Positions 1-7,223 of a stretch of DNA of 64,000 bases are shown in pieces. Origin of the DNA: Pediococcus pentosaceus (GTDB lineage Bacteria > Bacillota > Bacilli > Lactobacillales > Lactobacillaceae); contig NZ_JQBF01000003.1 in the NCBI RefSeq assembly GCF_001437285.1, forward strand, positions 231,920-295,919. Reading direction: 5' to 3'. Position 1 is the stretch's first letter; each line of letters opens with the position of its first letter. The translations under genes and the position numbers were made by a program. Under the pieces are notes generated by a model. That model was not told the DNA's origin and did not search any database. It saw only the letters and a program-made list of their open reading frames with translations.

Positions 1-1
1 A

Positions 2-310
2 GAACACCTGTTGGTATTATGTTTGGATACTAAAAATCAAATTAAACGCGAAATTGTTGTTTTTAAGGGTGGCCTTAACTCGGCAGAAGTTCATCCTCGA
101 GAAATTATGGTGGAAGTATTGCGGGTTAGTGCAAATAGTTTTGTTTTAATCCACAATCATCCAAGCGGTAATATAGAGCCTTCAACCAATGATTTAGCCT
201 TCACCAAGAAAATGAAAAAAGTCGGCGATTTAATGGGCATTCGCCTAATTGATCACTTAATTGTAGGAGATCAAAGTTACTGGAGTGCAGCAGAAAAAAG
301 ATTTATTTAA
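2..310 (+). CDS. radC: RadC/MPN+ (JAB) domain protein, C-terminal part
   Basis: The gene enters from the left edge in frame and only about 102 C-terminal residues are visible. The metal-binding MPN+ signature HNHPSG is at nt 152-169, followed by the expected Ser/Asp positions (STND), which is typical of the RadC C-terminal JAB domain. RadC proteins are widespread DNA-associated proteins of uncertain biochemical role; the old DNA-repair assignment is doubtful. In Bacillus the order is radC-mreB-mreC-mreD. Here mreC follows directly. The family call is firm; function is not established. Confidence 0.9.
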   Translation, partial: EHLLVLCLDTKNQIKREIVVFKGGLNSAEVHPREIMVEVLRVSANSFVLIHNHPSGNIEPSTNDLAFTKKMKKVGDLMGIRLIDHLIVGDQSYWSAAEKRFI

Positions 311-408
311 TGATTGATAAACATTTAGGTTATTGCCTAGTTTATAATCTTTATATGTTATAATTTATGAAGTCATTTTAATGAGATAAGTTAAGGGGTT
401 CAGGGCTC

Positions 409-1254
409 ATGCATAAGTTTTTTTCTAATCGAAAATTAGTTATAACAGTGATTTGTGCAATTATTGCGGTAGGTTTAATTGCAGGTTCACTTACATTGAA
501 AAAGAAAGATAAGACGCCTGTTATTCAAAAAGTCGGTAACGACGTTTTTGGTACAGTTAGTCGTGTGATTGCATTGCCGATTCATGGTGTACAAACAATG
601 ACCACTGATATTAACAACTTTGTTTCGACCTACGAAGAAAACGCACGTTTGAGAAAAGGGATTGAAAAAAATGATTCAATCAACGCCGAAAATAAAAGCT
701 TAAAGGCTGAGAACAAAGAATTAAAGAAATTAGTTGGCCTAAAAGAAACCATGTCGGACTATTCACTAACAGCAGCAACCGTTTTAACCCGTTCACCGAG
801 CTCATGGCAAGATTTAATTACGGTAAACAAAGGAACGGCTAATGGGATAAAGAAAAATCAACCCGTCTTAGCCGGTAACGGATTAGTTGGTCGGGTAGTA
901 GAAGCTGATTATACGGTAAGTAAAGTTGAATTGATTAGTGATAATAATGAATCCGCTAATCGTTTTGCTATTCAGGTTCAAGCAACTGACGGAGAATATA
1001 TTAACGGTATTATTACTGGCTACGATAAGAAGACTAACCAGATTATTATGGGACAAATTACGGATAAAAAGACGGTTAAAGTTGGAACTCCGGTAACAAC
1101 ATCAGGTCTTGGAGGAGTTACTCCAAAAGGACTGTATGTCGGAAAAGTTGCTAAAATTTCAAAAGATGATTATGGGTTAGCTAGCGAAATTCGAATCGAA
1201 CCAGCAGCTAAATTAAGCAATGTTAACAACGTTTATATTGCTAAGTTAGATTAG
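409..1254 (+). CDS. mreC: Rod shape-determining protein MreC
   Basis: MreC is a bitopic membrane scaffold that links the peptidoglycan elongation machinery to the cytoplasmic Mre/Rod components. The 281-residue product has an N-terminal membrane anchor (about residues 9-28), a charged coiled coil (about 70-112, rich in EN/LK repeats) and a C-terminal beta-rich extracellular domain with the family's GLVGRV and GGVTPKGLYVG motifs. It starts at an ATG behind a GGGG-rich ribosome site and is followed nine bases later by mreD. MreC and MreD are kept in many cocci without MreB, where they support peripheral wall synthesis. No mreB is present upstream. Confidence 0.95.
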   Translation: MHKFFSNRKLVITVICAIIAVGLIAGSLTLKKKDKTPVIQKVGNDVFGTVSRVIALPIHGVQTMTTDINNFVSTYEENARLRKGIEKNDSINAENKSLKAENKELKKLVGLKETMSDYSLTAATVLTRSPSSWQDLITVNKGTANGIKKNQPVLAGNGLVGRVVEADYTVSKVELISDNNESANRFAIQVQATDGEYINGIITGYDKKTNQIIMGQITDKKTVKVGTPVTTSGLGGVTPKGLYVGKVAKISKDDYGLASEIRIEPAAKLSNVNNVYIAKLD

Positions 1255-1263
1255 GGTGAAAGC

Positions 1264-1809
1264 ATGTTACAATCTGCAAAATTAAAATATATTTTTCCTA
1301 TCGTTTTATTGATTGCTTTTTTTCTAGATGGTTCATTAAATCAAATTTTTTCGTCAACTTTATTTCAATATCCATATTCGATGATTTGTAATCTAACGTT
1401 GATGTGGTTTGTAATGGCGATCTTTTTTGAAGGAGAATCTCAAATTAATTTCACATTGTGGTCATTTGTTATTGGGATTATATTTGATTGGTATTATACT
1501 GGAGTTTTTGGCGTGGATACTTTTATTATTCCAATCGTAGTAATGTTTATTCGTGGAATTCGACCTTTTGTTAAAACAACATTCTTGATAGTGTTGGGGA
1601 TGGATATGTTTGCGATGGCGATGTATAACATCTTATTTTTCATCGTTTTTCAAATGATTAAGATGGCGAATGTGACTACCACATTTTTCATCGGATATTC
1701 GTTTTTACCAACCATTATTCTCAATTTATCAATTTTTGTAATTCTATATTACCCAATTAAAACCGTATTTAGAAGAACACGGGGAACCAATTCAAGAAGT
1801 TTTATGTAA
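1264..1809 (+). CDS. mreD: Rod shape-determining protein MreD
   Basis: MreD is a small polytopic membrane partner of MreC in the cell-wall elongation or peripheral synthesis complex. The 181-residue product is almost entirely hydrophobic with five or six predicted membrane segments and a short basic C-terminal tail (about residues 168-181), matching the family's size and layout. It begins nine bases after mreC behind a GGGTGAAAG ribosome site, so the two are co-transcribed. In bacilli minC and minD follow; here a promoter and T-box leader follow instead. Confidence 0.9.
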   Translation: MLQSAKLKYIFPIVLLIAFFLDGSLNQIFSSTLFQYPYSMICNLTLMWFVMAIFFEGESQINFTLWSFVIGIIFDWYYTGVFGVDTFIIPIVVMFIRGIRPFVKTTFLIVLGMDMFAMAMYNILFFIVFQMIKMANVTTTFFIGYSFLPTIILNLSIFVILYYPIKTVFRRTRGTNSRSFM

Positions 1810-1816
1810 TAAGGAC

Positions 1817-1845
1817 TTGAAAGTTTTAAATATAATTGATATTAT
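1817..1845 (+). promoter_or_regulatory. Sigma-A-type promoter for the T-box-controlled transporter operon
   Basis: TTGAAA (1817-1822) and TATTAT (1840-1845) are separated by 17 bases. They lie just downstream of mreD and just upstream of the T-box leader, placing the transcript start near 1852. Confidence 0.6.
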
Positions 1846-1859
1846 TTGTATACTTTAGC

Positions 1860-2108
1860 AATGATCAGAAAAGTAGTTTATGTAATCTTCGTTAAGCGAG
1901 CCGTGGACAGTGGAAGCATGGTCAAGACCATAAATGAAACACATCTGTAAGTTGATAACTTGAACAATTAATTAGAGTTATCCGGTAATTCCGTTATCAT
2001 TTAAGTTAATTAACTTTCTGAGGTTGGTTGCGTGAGCAATCAACAAACTTGAGGTGGAACCGCGATTGAACTCGTCCTCTTAGGCTTTTGGCCTAAGAGG
2101 ATTTTTTT
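1860..2108 (+). ncRNA. T-box riboswitch, complete copy (specifier CAC, probably His)
   Basis: The leader has all T-box parts. The Stem I base is CAGA (1866-1869) pairing with TCTG (1944-1947), with AGTA at 1872-1875 on the rising strand. The helix above the loop is TTTATG (1877-1882) with CATAAA (1929-1934). The specifier loop reads GAA-A-CAC-A, the same register as the well-known glyQS leader, giving CAC (1940-1942) as the specifier, that is histidine. The conserved T-box GAGGTGGAACCGCG is at 2051-2064. The terminator pairs CCTCTTAGGC (2076-2085) with GCCTAAGAGG (2091-2100) and ends in a T run. Uncharged tRNA should favour antitermination and raise transporter expression. The bulge TGGA would pair with a U73 discriminator, which does not fit standard tRNA-His (C73), so the amino acid is not certain; Thr (ACA in a shifted register) is the alternative. 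Confidence 0.88.
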
Positions 2109-2129
2109 ATGGGTTGGGTGGTGTGCTAC

Positions 2130-2245
2130 TAAAGAAGGTTAACTAACTTTCTGAGGTTATTTATGTGAGTAAATAACGAATCAGGGGTGGAACCACGATT
2201 GAACTCGTCCTCTTAGGCTTTTTAACGCCTAAGAGGATTTTTTAT
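2130..2245 (+). promoter_or_regulatory. Second T-box antiterminator/terminator module (partial duplicate, no Stem I)
   Basis: This stretch is a diverged direct repeat of about 2003-2107. It repeats the TAACTTTCTGAGG segment, has a second T-box sequence AGGGGTGGAACCACG (2183-2197), the same GATTGAACTCGTCCTCTTAGG block, and a second terminator CCTCTTAGGC (2209-2218) with GCCTAAGAGG (2227-2236) followed by T's. No second specifier hairpin precedes it; the gap between modules is only about 30 bases. A transcript reading through the first terminator therefore meets a second T-box decision point before the permease gene. Confidence 0.85.
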
Positions 2246-2266
2246 TTATTGAAAAGGGGAATAGCG

Positions 2267-2917
2267 ATGTTTAACATTAATTATATTTCAGAAATTATAC
2301 CATCTTTGTTAAGTGGGGCATCAATGACATTACAGGTTTTCTGTTGGACAATTGTGGGGTCATTAATTCTTGGTGTTTTTCTAGCGTTGGGGTTAGTATC
2401 AAAATTTAAACCATTCCAAGCAATTATAAGTGCGTATGTGTGGTTAATGCGTGGTACTCCATTACTTTTGCAATTAATTTTTATTTTTTACGGATTACCA
2501 ACTGTGGGAATTGTATTTCCACGCTACGAAGCTGCTTTACTAGCTTTTATCCTAAACTATGCAGCCTATTTTGCAGAAATTTTTCGGGGAGGATTACAAT
2601 CCGTTGATAAAGGTCAATATGAGGCGGGACGGGTACTTCAGATGACCTATTGGCAAACAACTAAGAAAGTAATTTTGCCTCAGGTCGCTAAAATTGTTCT
2701 CCCATCAATCGGAAATGAAGTTATCAACCTTGTTAAAGATTCGTCATTAGTTTATGTGATTGGAATTGGTGACTTACTACGTGCAGGAAATGTAGCAGCG
2801 GCTCGTGATGTGACTTTGGTTCCATTTATCTTAGTCGGTATTATGTACCTAATATTGACAGGGATATGTACATTCCTGTTACGTAAAGTCGAAAAACACT
2901 ATTCATATTTTAAATAG
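2267..2917 (+). CDS. Amino acid ABC transporter permease (His/Glu/polar amino acid family)
   Basis: This is the membrane channel subunit of a polar amino acid uptake transporter. The 216-residue product has about five membrane segments and the binding-protein-dependent permease EAA loop (EAGRVLQMTYWQTTKKVILP, about residues 119-138) that docks on the ATPase. The early RGTPLLLQL stretch is typical of the HisM/GlnP family. ATG at 2267 is chosen because AAAGGGGA sits at the right distance; an upstream in-frame TTG at 2249 is unlikely. It is the first gene behind the tandem T-box. The specifier suggests histidine, but substrate cannot be read from the protein. Confidence 0.9.
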   Translation: MFNINYISEIIPSLLSGASMTLQVFCWTIVGSLILGVFLALGLVSKFKPFQAIISAYVWLMRGTPLLLQLIFIFYGLPTVGIVFPRYEAALLAFILNYAAYFAEIFRGGLQSVDKGQYEAGRVLQMTYWQTTKKVILPQVAKIVLPSIGNEVINLVKDSSLVYVIGIGDLLRAGNVAAARDVTLVPFILVGIMYLILTGICTFLLRKVEKHYSYFK

Positions 2918-2931
2918 GGAGGGATTAGGTT

Positions 2932-3567
2932 ATGTTAGAGCTTAAAAATGTTGTTAAAAGTTTCAACGGTAAAACTATTATCAATAATTTGAACTTAAAA
3001 ATTCAAGATGGGAAAATATTAACTATTGTTGGTCCTTCAGGAGCGGGTAAAACAACCCTTTTACGTTGTATTAGCGGGTTAGAAAAAATTGATTCAGGTG
3101 AATTTCTTTTAGATGGGCAACCGTTTGATCCATATGAAAGTCGAGACAATGAAAGTGTAATCGGAGTTGTTTTTCAAGATTTTCAATTATTTCCTAACTT
3201 ATCAGTAATCGATAACATCACGCTGGCTCCAATCAATGTTTTACATCAAAAAGAAACGGAAGCTAAAGAACGCGTGCAAAACATTATTGAACGCCTTGAT
3301 TTAACTAAATTTGTAGAACAATATCCATATCAACTATCCGGTGGGCAAAAACAACGAGTAGCGATTGCAAGAGCGTTAGCGATGAACCCTAGTATTCTTT
3401 GCTACGATGAACCAACTTCAGCGTTAGATCCTGAACTTCGAAATGAAGTTAGTAAATTAATCTTAGACTTGAAGGAAAATGGTATTACACAAGTAATTAT
3501 TACGCATGATATTGAATTTGCAGATAAAGTTGCTGATGATACTTTAACAGTGAAGCCGGTGGATTAA
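2932..3567 (+). CDS. Amino acid ABC transporter ATP-binding protein
   Basis: This cytoplasmic ATPase powers the transporter. It has Walker A GPSGAGKT (residues 34-41), a Q-loop (VFQDFQLF), signature LSGGQKQR, Walker B ILCYDEPTSALD and the switch histidine in IITHDIEFA. At 211 residues it is somewhat shorter than the usual roughly 240 of GlnQ/HisP proteins, ending soon after the H-loop. It lies 14 bases after the permease behind a GGGAGGGATT ribosome site and its stop abuts the binding-protein start. Same T-box operon. Confidence 0.93.
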   Translation: MLELKNVVKSFNGKTIINNLNLKIQDGKILTIVGPSGAGKTTLLRCISGLEKIDSGEFLLDGQPFDPYESRDNESVIGVVFQDFQLFPNLSVIDNITLAPINVLHQKETEAKERVQNIIERLDLTKFVEQYPYQLSGGQKQRVAIARALAMNPSILCYDEPTSALDPELRNEVSKLILDLKENGITQVIITHDIEFADKVADDTLTVKPVD

Positions 3568-4389
3568 ATGAAAAAAGAATTGAAATTATTTCTTGTGATG
3601 GCTTTGGGACTATTAATTATTCCAGTTCTAGGAGGTTGTGGCAATTCAAAGAAAACCACGAGGGCCGAACCTAGTAGTTGGGAAACTATTCAAAAAAATA
3701 AAAAAGTCGTAATTGGCTTAGATGATAGTTTTGTACCAATGGGATTTCGAGAAAAAAATGGGCAGCTTGCTGGATACGATATTGATTTAGCTAGAGCAGT
3801 TTTTAGACAATATGGAATTAAAGTTGATTTTCAAACAATTGATTGGTCAATGAACGTAACTGAATTGCGCAATCAAACGATTGATTTGATTTGGAATGGA
3901 TTAACAATCACTGATGAACGTCAAAAAGCGTTGACGCTAAGTGAGCCTTATCTAACTAATCAACAAATTATAGTAGTAAAGAAAAGTAGCGGGATTACCA
4001 AGTTAGCAGATCTGAAAAATAAAAGTGTTGGTGCACAAAGTGGGTCATCGGGGGCACAAGATATTGATGACCATCCCCAAATTTTAAAGAATCGGATTAA
4101 AAACCACGACCCTATTTTGTATGATAGTTTCAATAACGCGTTTATTGATTTGAATGCTAACCGTATCCAAGGGTTACTAATTGATAGTGTGTATGCTAAT
4201 TACTATATTAAGCATATGTCGAATTCAAGTGATTATCGGATTATAAAGAGTAATATGCCCAGTGAACAATTTGCAGTTGGAATTAAAAAAGGCAACACTG
4301 AAGTTAAACAAAAAATTGATCAGGGAATTAATCAATTAAGGGCCAATGGAGAATTAAAACGTATCAATCAAAAGTGGTTTGGAAAATAA
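3568..4389 (+). CDS. Amino acid ABC transporter substrate-binding lipoprotein
   Basis: This is the extracellular solute receptor, lipid-anchored. The signal peptide ends in the lipobox LGGC with the lipidated Cys at residue 24, followed by a family 3 solute-binding domain (VVIGLDDSFVPMGFRE, GYDIDLARAV, WNGLTITDERQKALTLSEPY). The 273 residues are standard for the family. It directly follows the ATPase gene and closes the operon ahead of a strong terminator. Residues lining the pocket do not settle the ligand by eye. Confidence 0.92.
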   Translation: MKKELKLFLVMALGLLIIPVLGGCGNSKKTTRAEPSSWETIQKNKKVVIGLDDSFVPMGFREKNGQLAGYDIDLARAVFRQYGIKVDFQTIDWSMNVTELRNQTIDLIWNGLTITDERQKALTLSEPYLTNQQIIVVKKSSGITKLADLKNKSVGAQSGSSGAQDIDDHPQILKNRIKNHDPILYDSFNNAFIDLNANRIQGLLIDSVYANYYIKHMSNSSDYRIIKSNMPSEQFAVGIKKGNTEVKQKIDQGINQLRANGELKRINQKWFGK

Positions 4390-4399
4390 TCTGAACCTT

Positions 4400-4433
4400 A
4401 AGACCGAAAATTTAGTTATTTTCGGTCTTTTTG
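4400..4433 (+). terminator. Rho-independent terminator of the amino acid transporter operon
   Basis: AAGACCGAAAAT (4400-4411) pairs with ATTTTCGGTCTT (4418-4429), followed by T's. Confidence 0.9.
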
Positions 4434-4469
4434 ATACACTGGAGAAAAGAATGGCGGAGGAAGATCATT

Positions 4470-5897
4470 TTGGTTCTTATTGAGATTGTTTTTTACCTAA
4501 TCAATATTATCATCGCGTTAACGATCGCATTAATGGAAAAGCGAGATATTTCTGCAGCATGGGCTTGGTTATTTGTAATGCTATTGCTTCCTGGAATTGG
4601 GTTTATAATTTATCTATTTTTTGGCTGGAAGTTAAATCAAAGGCAAATATTTGATTTGAAAGCTCAAAAAAGACTCGGAATTAGCGATATGGCTGAATAT
4701 CAAAAGCGTAATCCTAAAAACAAACCGACCTTGGATACCAATCTTGAAAATGACTTGGTTCAGATGTTTTTAAACACGGATAATGCAATTTTAACGACTA
4801 AAAATGATTTAAAGATTTTTACAGATGGTCATGAAAAATTTAACAACTTGTTTGAAGATTTAAAAAAGGCTAAACACCATATCAATATCGAATATTTTAC
4901 AATCTATGATGATCAGTTAGGCAAAAAATTACGTAAAATTTTGGTTCAAAAAGCGCGTGAAGGTGTCCAAGTAAGGGTGTTGTACGATTTATTTGGATCA
5001 AAAGGATCCAAGCAAAAATTTTTTAAAGAATTAATTCAGGCTGGTGGCGAAGTCACGCCATTTATGAAATCTAAACTAGGCTATTATAGTTTTAGAATTA
5101 ATTTTCGAAATCATCGAAAAATTGTGGTGATTGATGGATCGGTTGGATACATTGGTGGTTTTAACATTGGTGACCAATATTTAGGACGTAATAAGCGCTT
5201 TGGAAACTGGCGTGATACGCACTTAAGGTTAGAGGGTTCCGTGGTATTGCAATTGCAAAGTCGTTTTTTCATGGATTGGAATGCATCCGCTAAGCGTCAA
5301 AAAGTTCAATTTAGCTTAGATTATTTTCCACAAAGTAACGTTCAAAATAATATTCCAATGCAGATTGTTAGTAGTGGACCTGAGAATGATGTTCAAAAAA
5401 TCAAACAGGGTTATATTAAAATGATTATGGGGGCTAAACATTCCATTTGGATTGAAACGCCATACTTTATCCCTGATGATGCCCTAATGGAAGCTTTGTT
5501 AATCGCTATTCGTTCAGGCATCGAAGTGCGGATTGTAATTCCACAAATGCCTGATCATCCCTTCGTCTACCGGGCTACAGAGTATTATGTACAACAATTG
5601 TTAAAAGCTGGCGCGCGTATCTATTCATATCAAAATGGGTTCATGCATGCTAAGACGATTGTGGTCGATAATATGATTACAAGTGTAGGTTCAGCAAATT
5701 GGGATATTCGTTCTTTTAAATTAAATTTTGAAGCAAATGCATTTATGTATGATCCTAAAGTGGCTGAACAAATAATCGTTACAATTAAAAATGATTTAAA
5801 GGATGCGCGTGAATTGGATGAAGAATATTTCAAGCAACAATCTTCGTGGAAAAAATTCCGTCAATTGGCTAGTCGTTTGATTTCACCAATTCTTTAA
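4470..5897 (+). CDS. cls: Cardiolipin synthase (phospholipase D family)
   Basis: The enzyme condenses two phosphatidylglycerols to cardiolipin and glycerol at the membrane. Two N-terminal membrane segments (the first about residues 1-21, the second about 30-50) precede two PLD catalytic motifs, HRKIVVID and HAKTIVVD, each with the HxKxxxxD residues. TTG at 4470 is preferred because GGAGG lies nine bases upstream (4456-4460). This gives 475 residues, a normal length. An upstream TTG at 4431 would start inside the preceding terminator. It appears to be monocistronic. Confidence 0.92.
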   Translation: MVLIEIVFYLINIIIALTIALMEKRDISAAWAWLFVMLLLPGIGFIIYLFFGWKLNQRQIFDLKAQKRLGISDMAEYQKRNPKNKPTLDTNLENDLVQMFLNTDNAILTTKNDLKIFTDGHEKFNNLFEDLKKAKHHINIEYFTIYDDQLGKKLRKILVQKAREGVQVRVLYDLFGSKGSKQKFFKELIQAGGEVTPFMKSKLGYYSFRINFRNHRKIVVIDGSVGYIGGFNIGDQYLGRNKRFGNWRDTHLRLEGSVVLQLQSRFFMDWNASAKRQKVQFSLDYFPQSNVQNNIPMQIVSSGPENDVQKIKQGYIKMIMGAKHSIWIETPYFIPDDALMEALLIAIRSGIEVRIVIPQMPDHPFVYRATEYYVQQLLKAGARIYSYQNGFMHAKTIVVDNMITSVGSANWDIRSFKLNFEANAFMYDPKVAEQIIVTIKNDLKDARELDEEYFKQQSSWKKFRQLASRLISPIL

Positions 5898-5903
5898 TTA
5901 ACA

Positions 5904-5932
5904 TTGAAAAGTGTGCGAAATTTCGCTAACAT
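5904..5932 (+). promoter_or_regulatory. Promoter with a 12-bp palindrome in the spacer
   Basis: TTGAAA (5904-5909) and TAACAT (5927-5932) are 17 bases apart. The perfect palindrome GCGAAATTTCGC occupies 5915-5926, ending right against the -10 element. This is the position of a repressor operator. It would control ymfF, ymfH, ymfI, rodZ and pgsA. Confidence 0.5.
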
Positions 5933-5964
5933 TAATCGCATGTGAAAAAGTAGGAGGCATCATA

Positions 5965-7218
5965 TTGGATGTTCAAAATCAGTCTGGGATTCAGACTTTA
6001 GTTTTACCAAGTAAAAAATTTAAAACTGTGCGCATTGACGTACATTTTTTGAAATACGCAACGATTAAAGATTTAGCCCAACGCTCTTTAATTGCTAATA
6101 TTTTAGATACAAGTACTAAAAAGTATCCAGATCAAGTTCGGTTTACGCATGCTCTATCGGAAATGTTTGGCGCTAGCTTTGGTGGAGGTGCTGCTAAAAA
6201 AGGTAATATGCATGATGTGGCTTTCTCAATGGTAGTTGCTAATGATAAATATATAAAGCACCAAAACTTAATTCAAGATGCGATTCGCTTTTTGAATGAA
6301 GTGATTGTTCATCCACTAGCAGATGGTAAGCAATTTGATGAAGAAACATTCCAACGTCAAAAGCAAAATATGTTAAATTATGTTAAATCGGCAACAGAAG
6401 ATAAGCAGTATTGGTCCGCACAACAATTACGTAAACTAACTTTCGGTCAGACCGTGGTACAAGGTATTCCAAGCTATGGATTAGTAGAAGATTTAGAGAA
6501 CCTAAAAAATGCAGAAACCTACCGAGCTTATTTGGATATGCTTAAAAATGATTTAGTGCATATTAGTGTTTCAGGGGACGTCAATCAAGAAGAGATTGAG
6601 GAAGATTTAAAGATTTTTGAATTAGATGAACGCCAATTTGATTTAAAACCTTTAATTACACATTTCGATGCACGGGAGAAAGCTATTGTTAAGGCTGAAC
6701 ATCAAGATGTACGCCAAGCACGCTTAAACTTATCTTTCAATATTCCGGCTGATATGACTGGAAAGAACTTTTTTACGGCAGTCGTATTTAATACTTTATT
6801 CGGCGGATCACCACAATCTAAGTTGTTTGTTAACGTGCGCGAAAAAGCCAGCTTGGCCTACTATGCTAGTTCGAGTTTAGATTTATATGACGGAATCTTA
6901 AATATCCAGACAGGTATTAATGGCGGGAACCATGATGCTGCAATGCAAATTATTCAACAACAACTCCAAGACATGCAAAATGGGCTCTTTACTGAAAGCG
7001 AACTTGCTAACATTAAAAAAGGACTACAATCAGATTATCTTTCGGGGATGGACTTGCAAAGAACCGCACATCGGCGTGGATTAAATAATTATCTGTTAAA
7101 TCGGCATTGGTCGACGGAAGAATGGCTAACCCAGATTAATGCAGTGTCTAAAAAGGATATTGAACAATTAGCTCAGCAAATTAAAATTCGAGCTGAATAT
7201 TTCTTGAGTGGAGAATAA
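5965..7218 (+). CDS. ymfF: M16 family peptidase-like protein YmfF (inactive-type partner)
   Basis: This belongs to the pitrilysin/M16 superfamily and pairs with the neighbouring YmfH. The zinc motif HxxEH is absent (the corresponding region reads SLIANILDTSTKKYPD), as is usual for the YmfF branch, so it is probably the non-catalytic half of a heterodimer. TTG at 5965 is chosen as start because AGGAGG (5952-5957) is seven bases upstream; this gives 417 residues. The later REKASLAYYASSSLDLY segment is a typical M16 C-domain signature. First gene of an operon leading to rodZ and pgsA. The physiological substrate is unknown. Confidence 0.88.
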   Translation: MDVQNQSGIQTLVLPSKKFKTVRIDVHFLKYATIKDLAQRSLIANILDTSTKKYPDQVRFTHALSEMFGASFGGGAAKKGNMHDVAFSMVVANDKYIKHQNLIQDAIRFLNEVIVHPLADGKQFDEETFQRQKQNMLNYVKSATEDKQYWSAQQLRKLTFGQTVVQGIPSYGLVEDLENLKNAETYRAYLDMLKNDLVHISVSGDVNQEEIEEDLKIFELDERQFDLKPLITHFDAREKAIVKAEHQDVRQARLNLSFNIPADMTGKNFFTAVVFNTLFGGSPQSKLFVNVREKASLAYYASSSLDLYDGILNIQTGINGGNHDAAMQIIQQQLQDMQNGLFTESELANIKKGLQSDYLSGMDLQRTAHRRGLNNYLLNRHWSTEEWLTQINAVSKKDIEQLAQQIKIRAEYFLSGE

Positions 7219-7223
7219 TTTGA

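Noticed and set aside
5630..5833. Open frame on the minus strand inside the cardiolipin synthase gene, and many similar short frames elsewhere
   Set aside because: These lie antisense or out of frame within well-supported genes, have no ribosome site or recognisable family, and are explained as shadows of the real genes.
5965..7218. YmfF as a decayed peptidase, because it lacks HxxEH
   Set aside because: The frame is intact and of normal length, and the YmfF branch of M16 proteins normally lacks the zinc motif, with YmfH as active partner.
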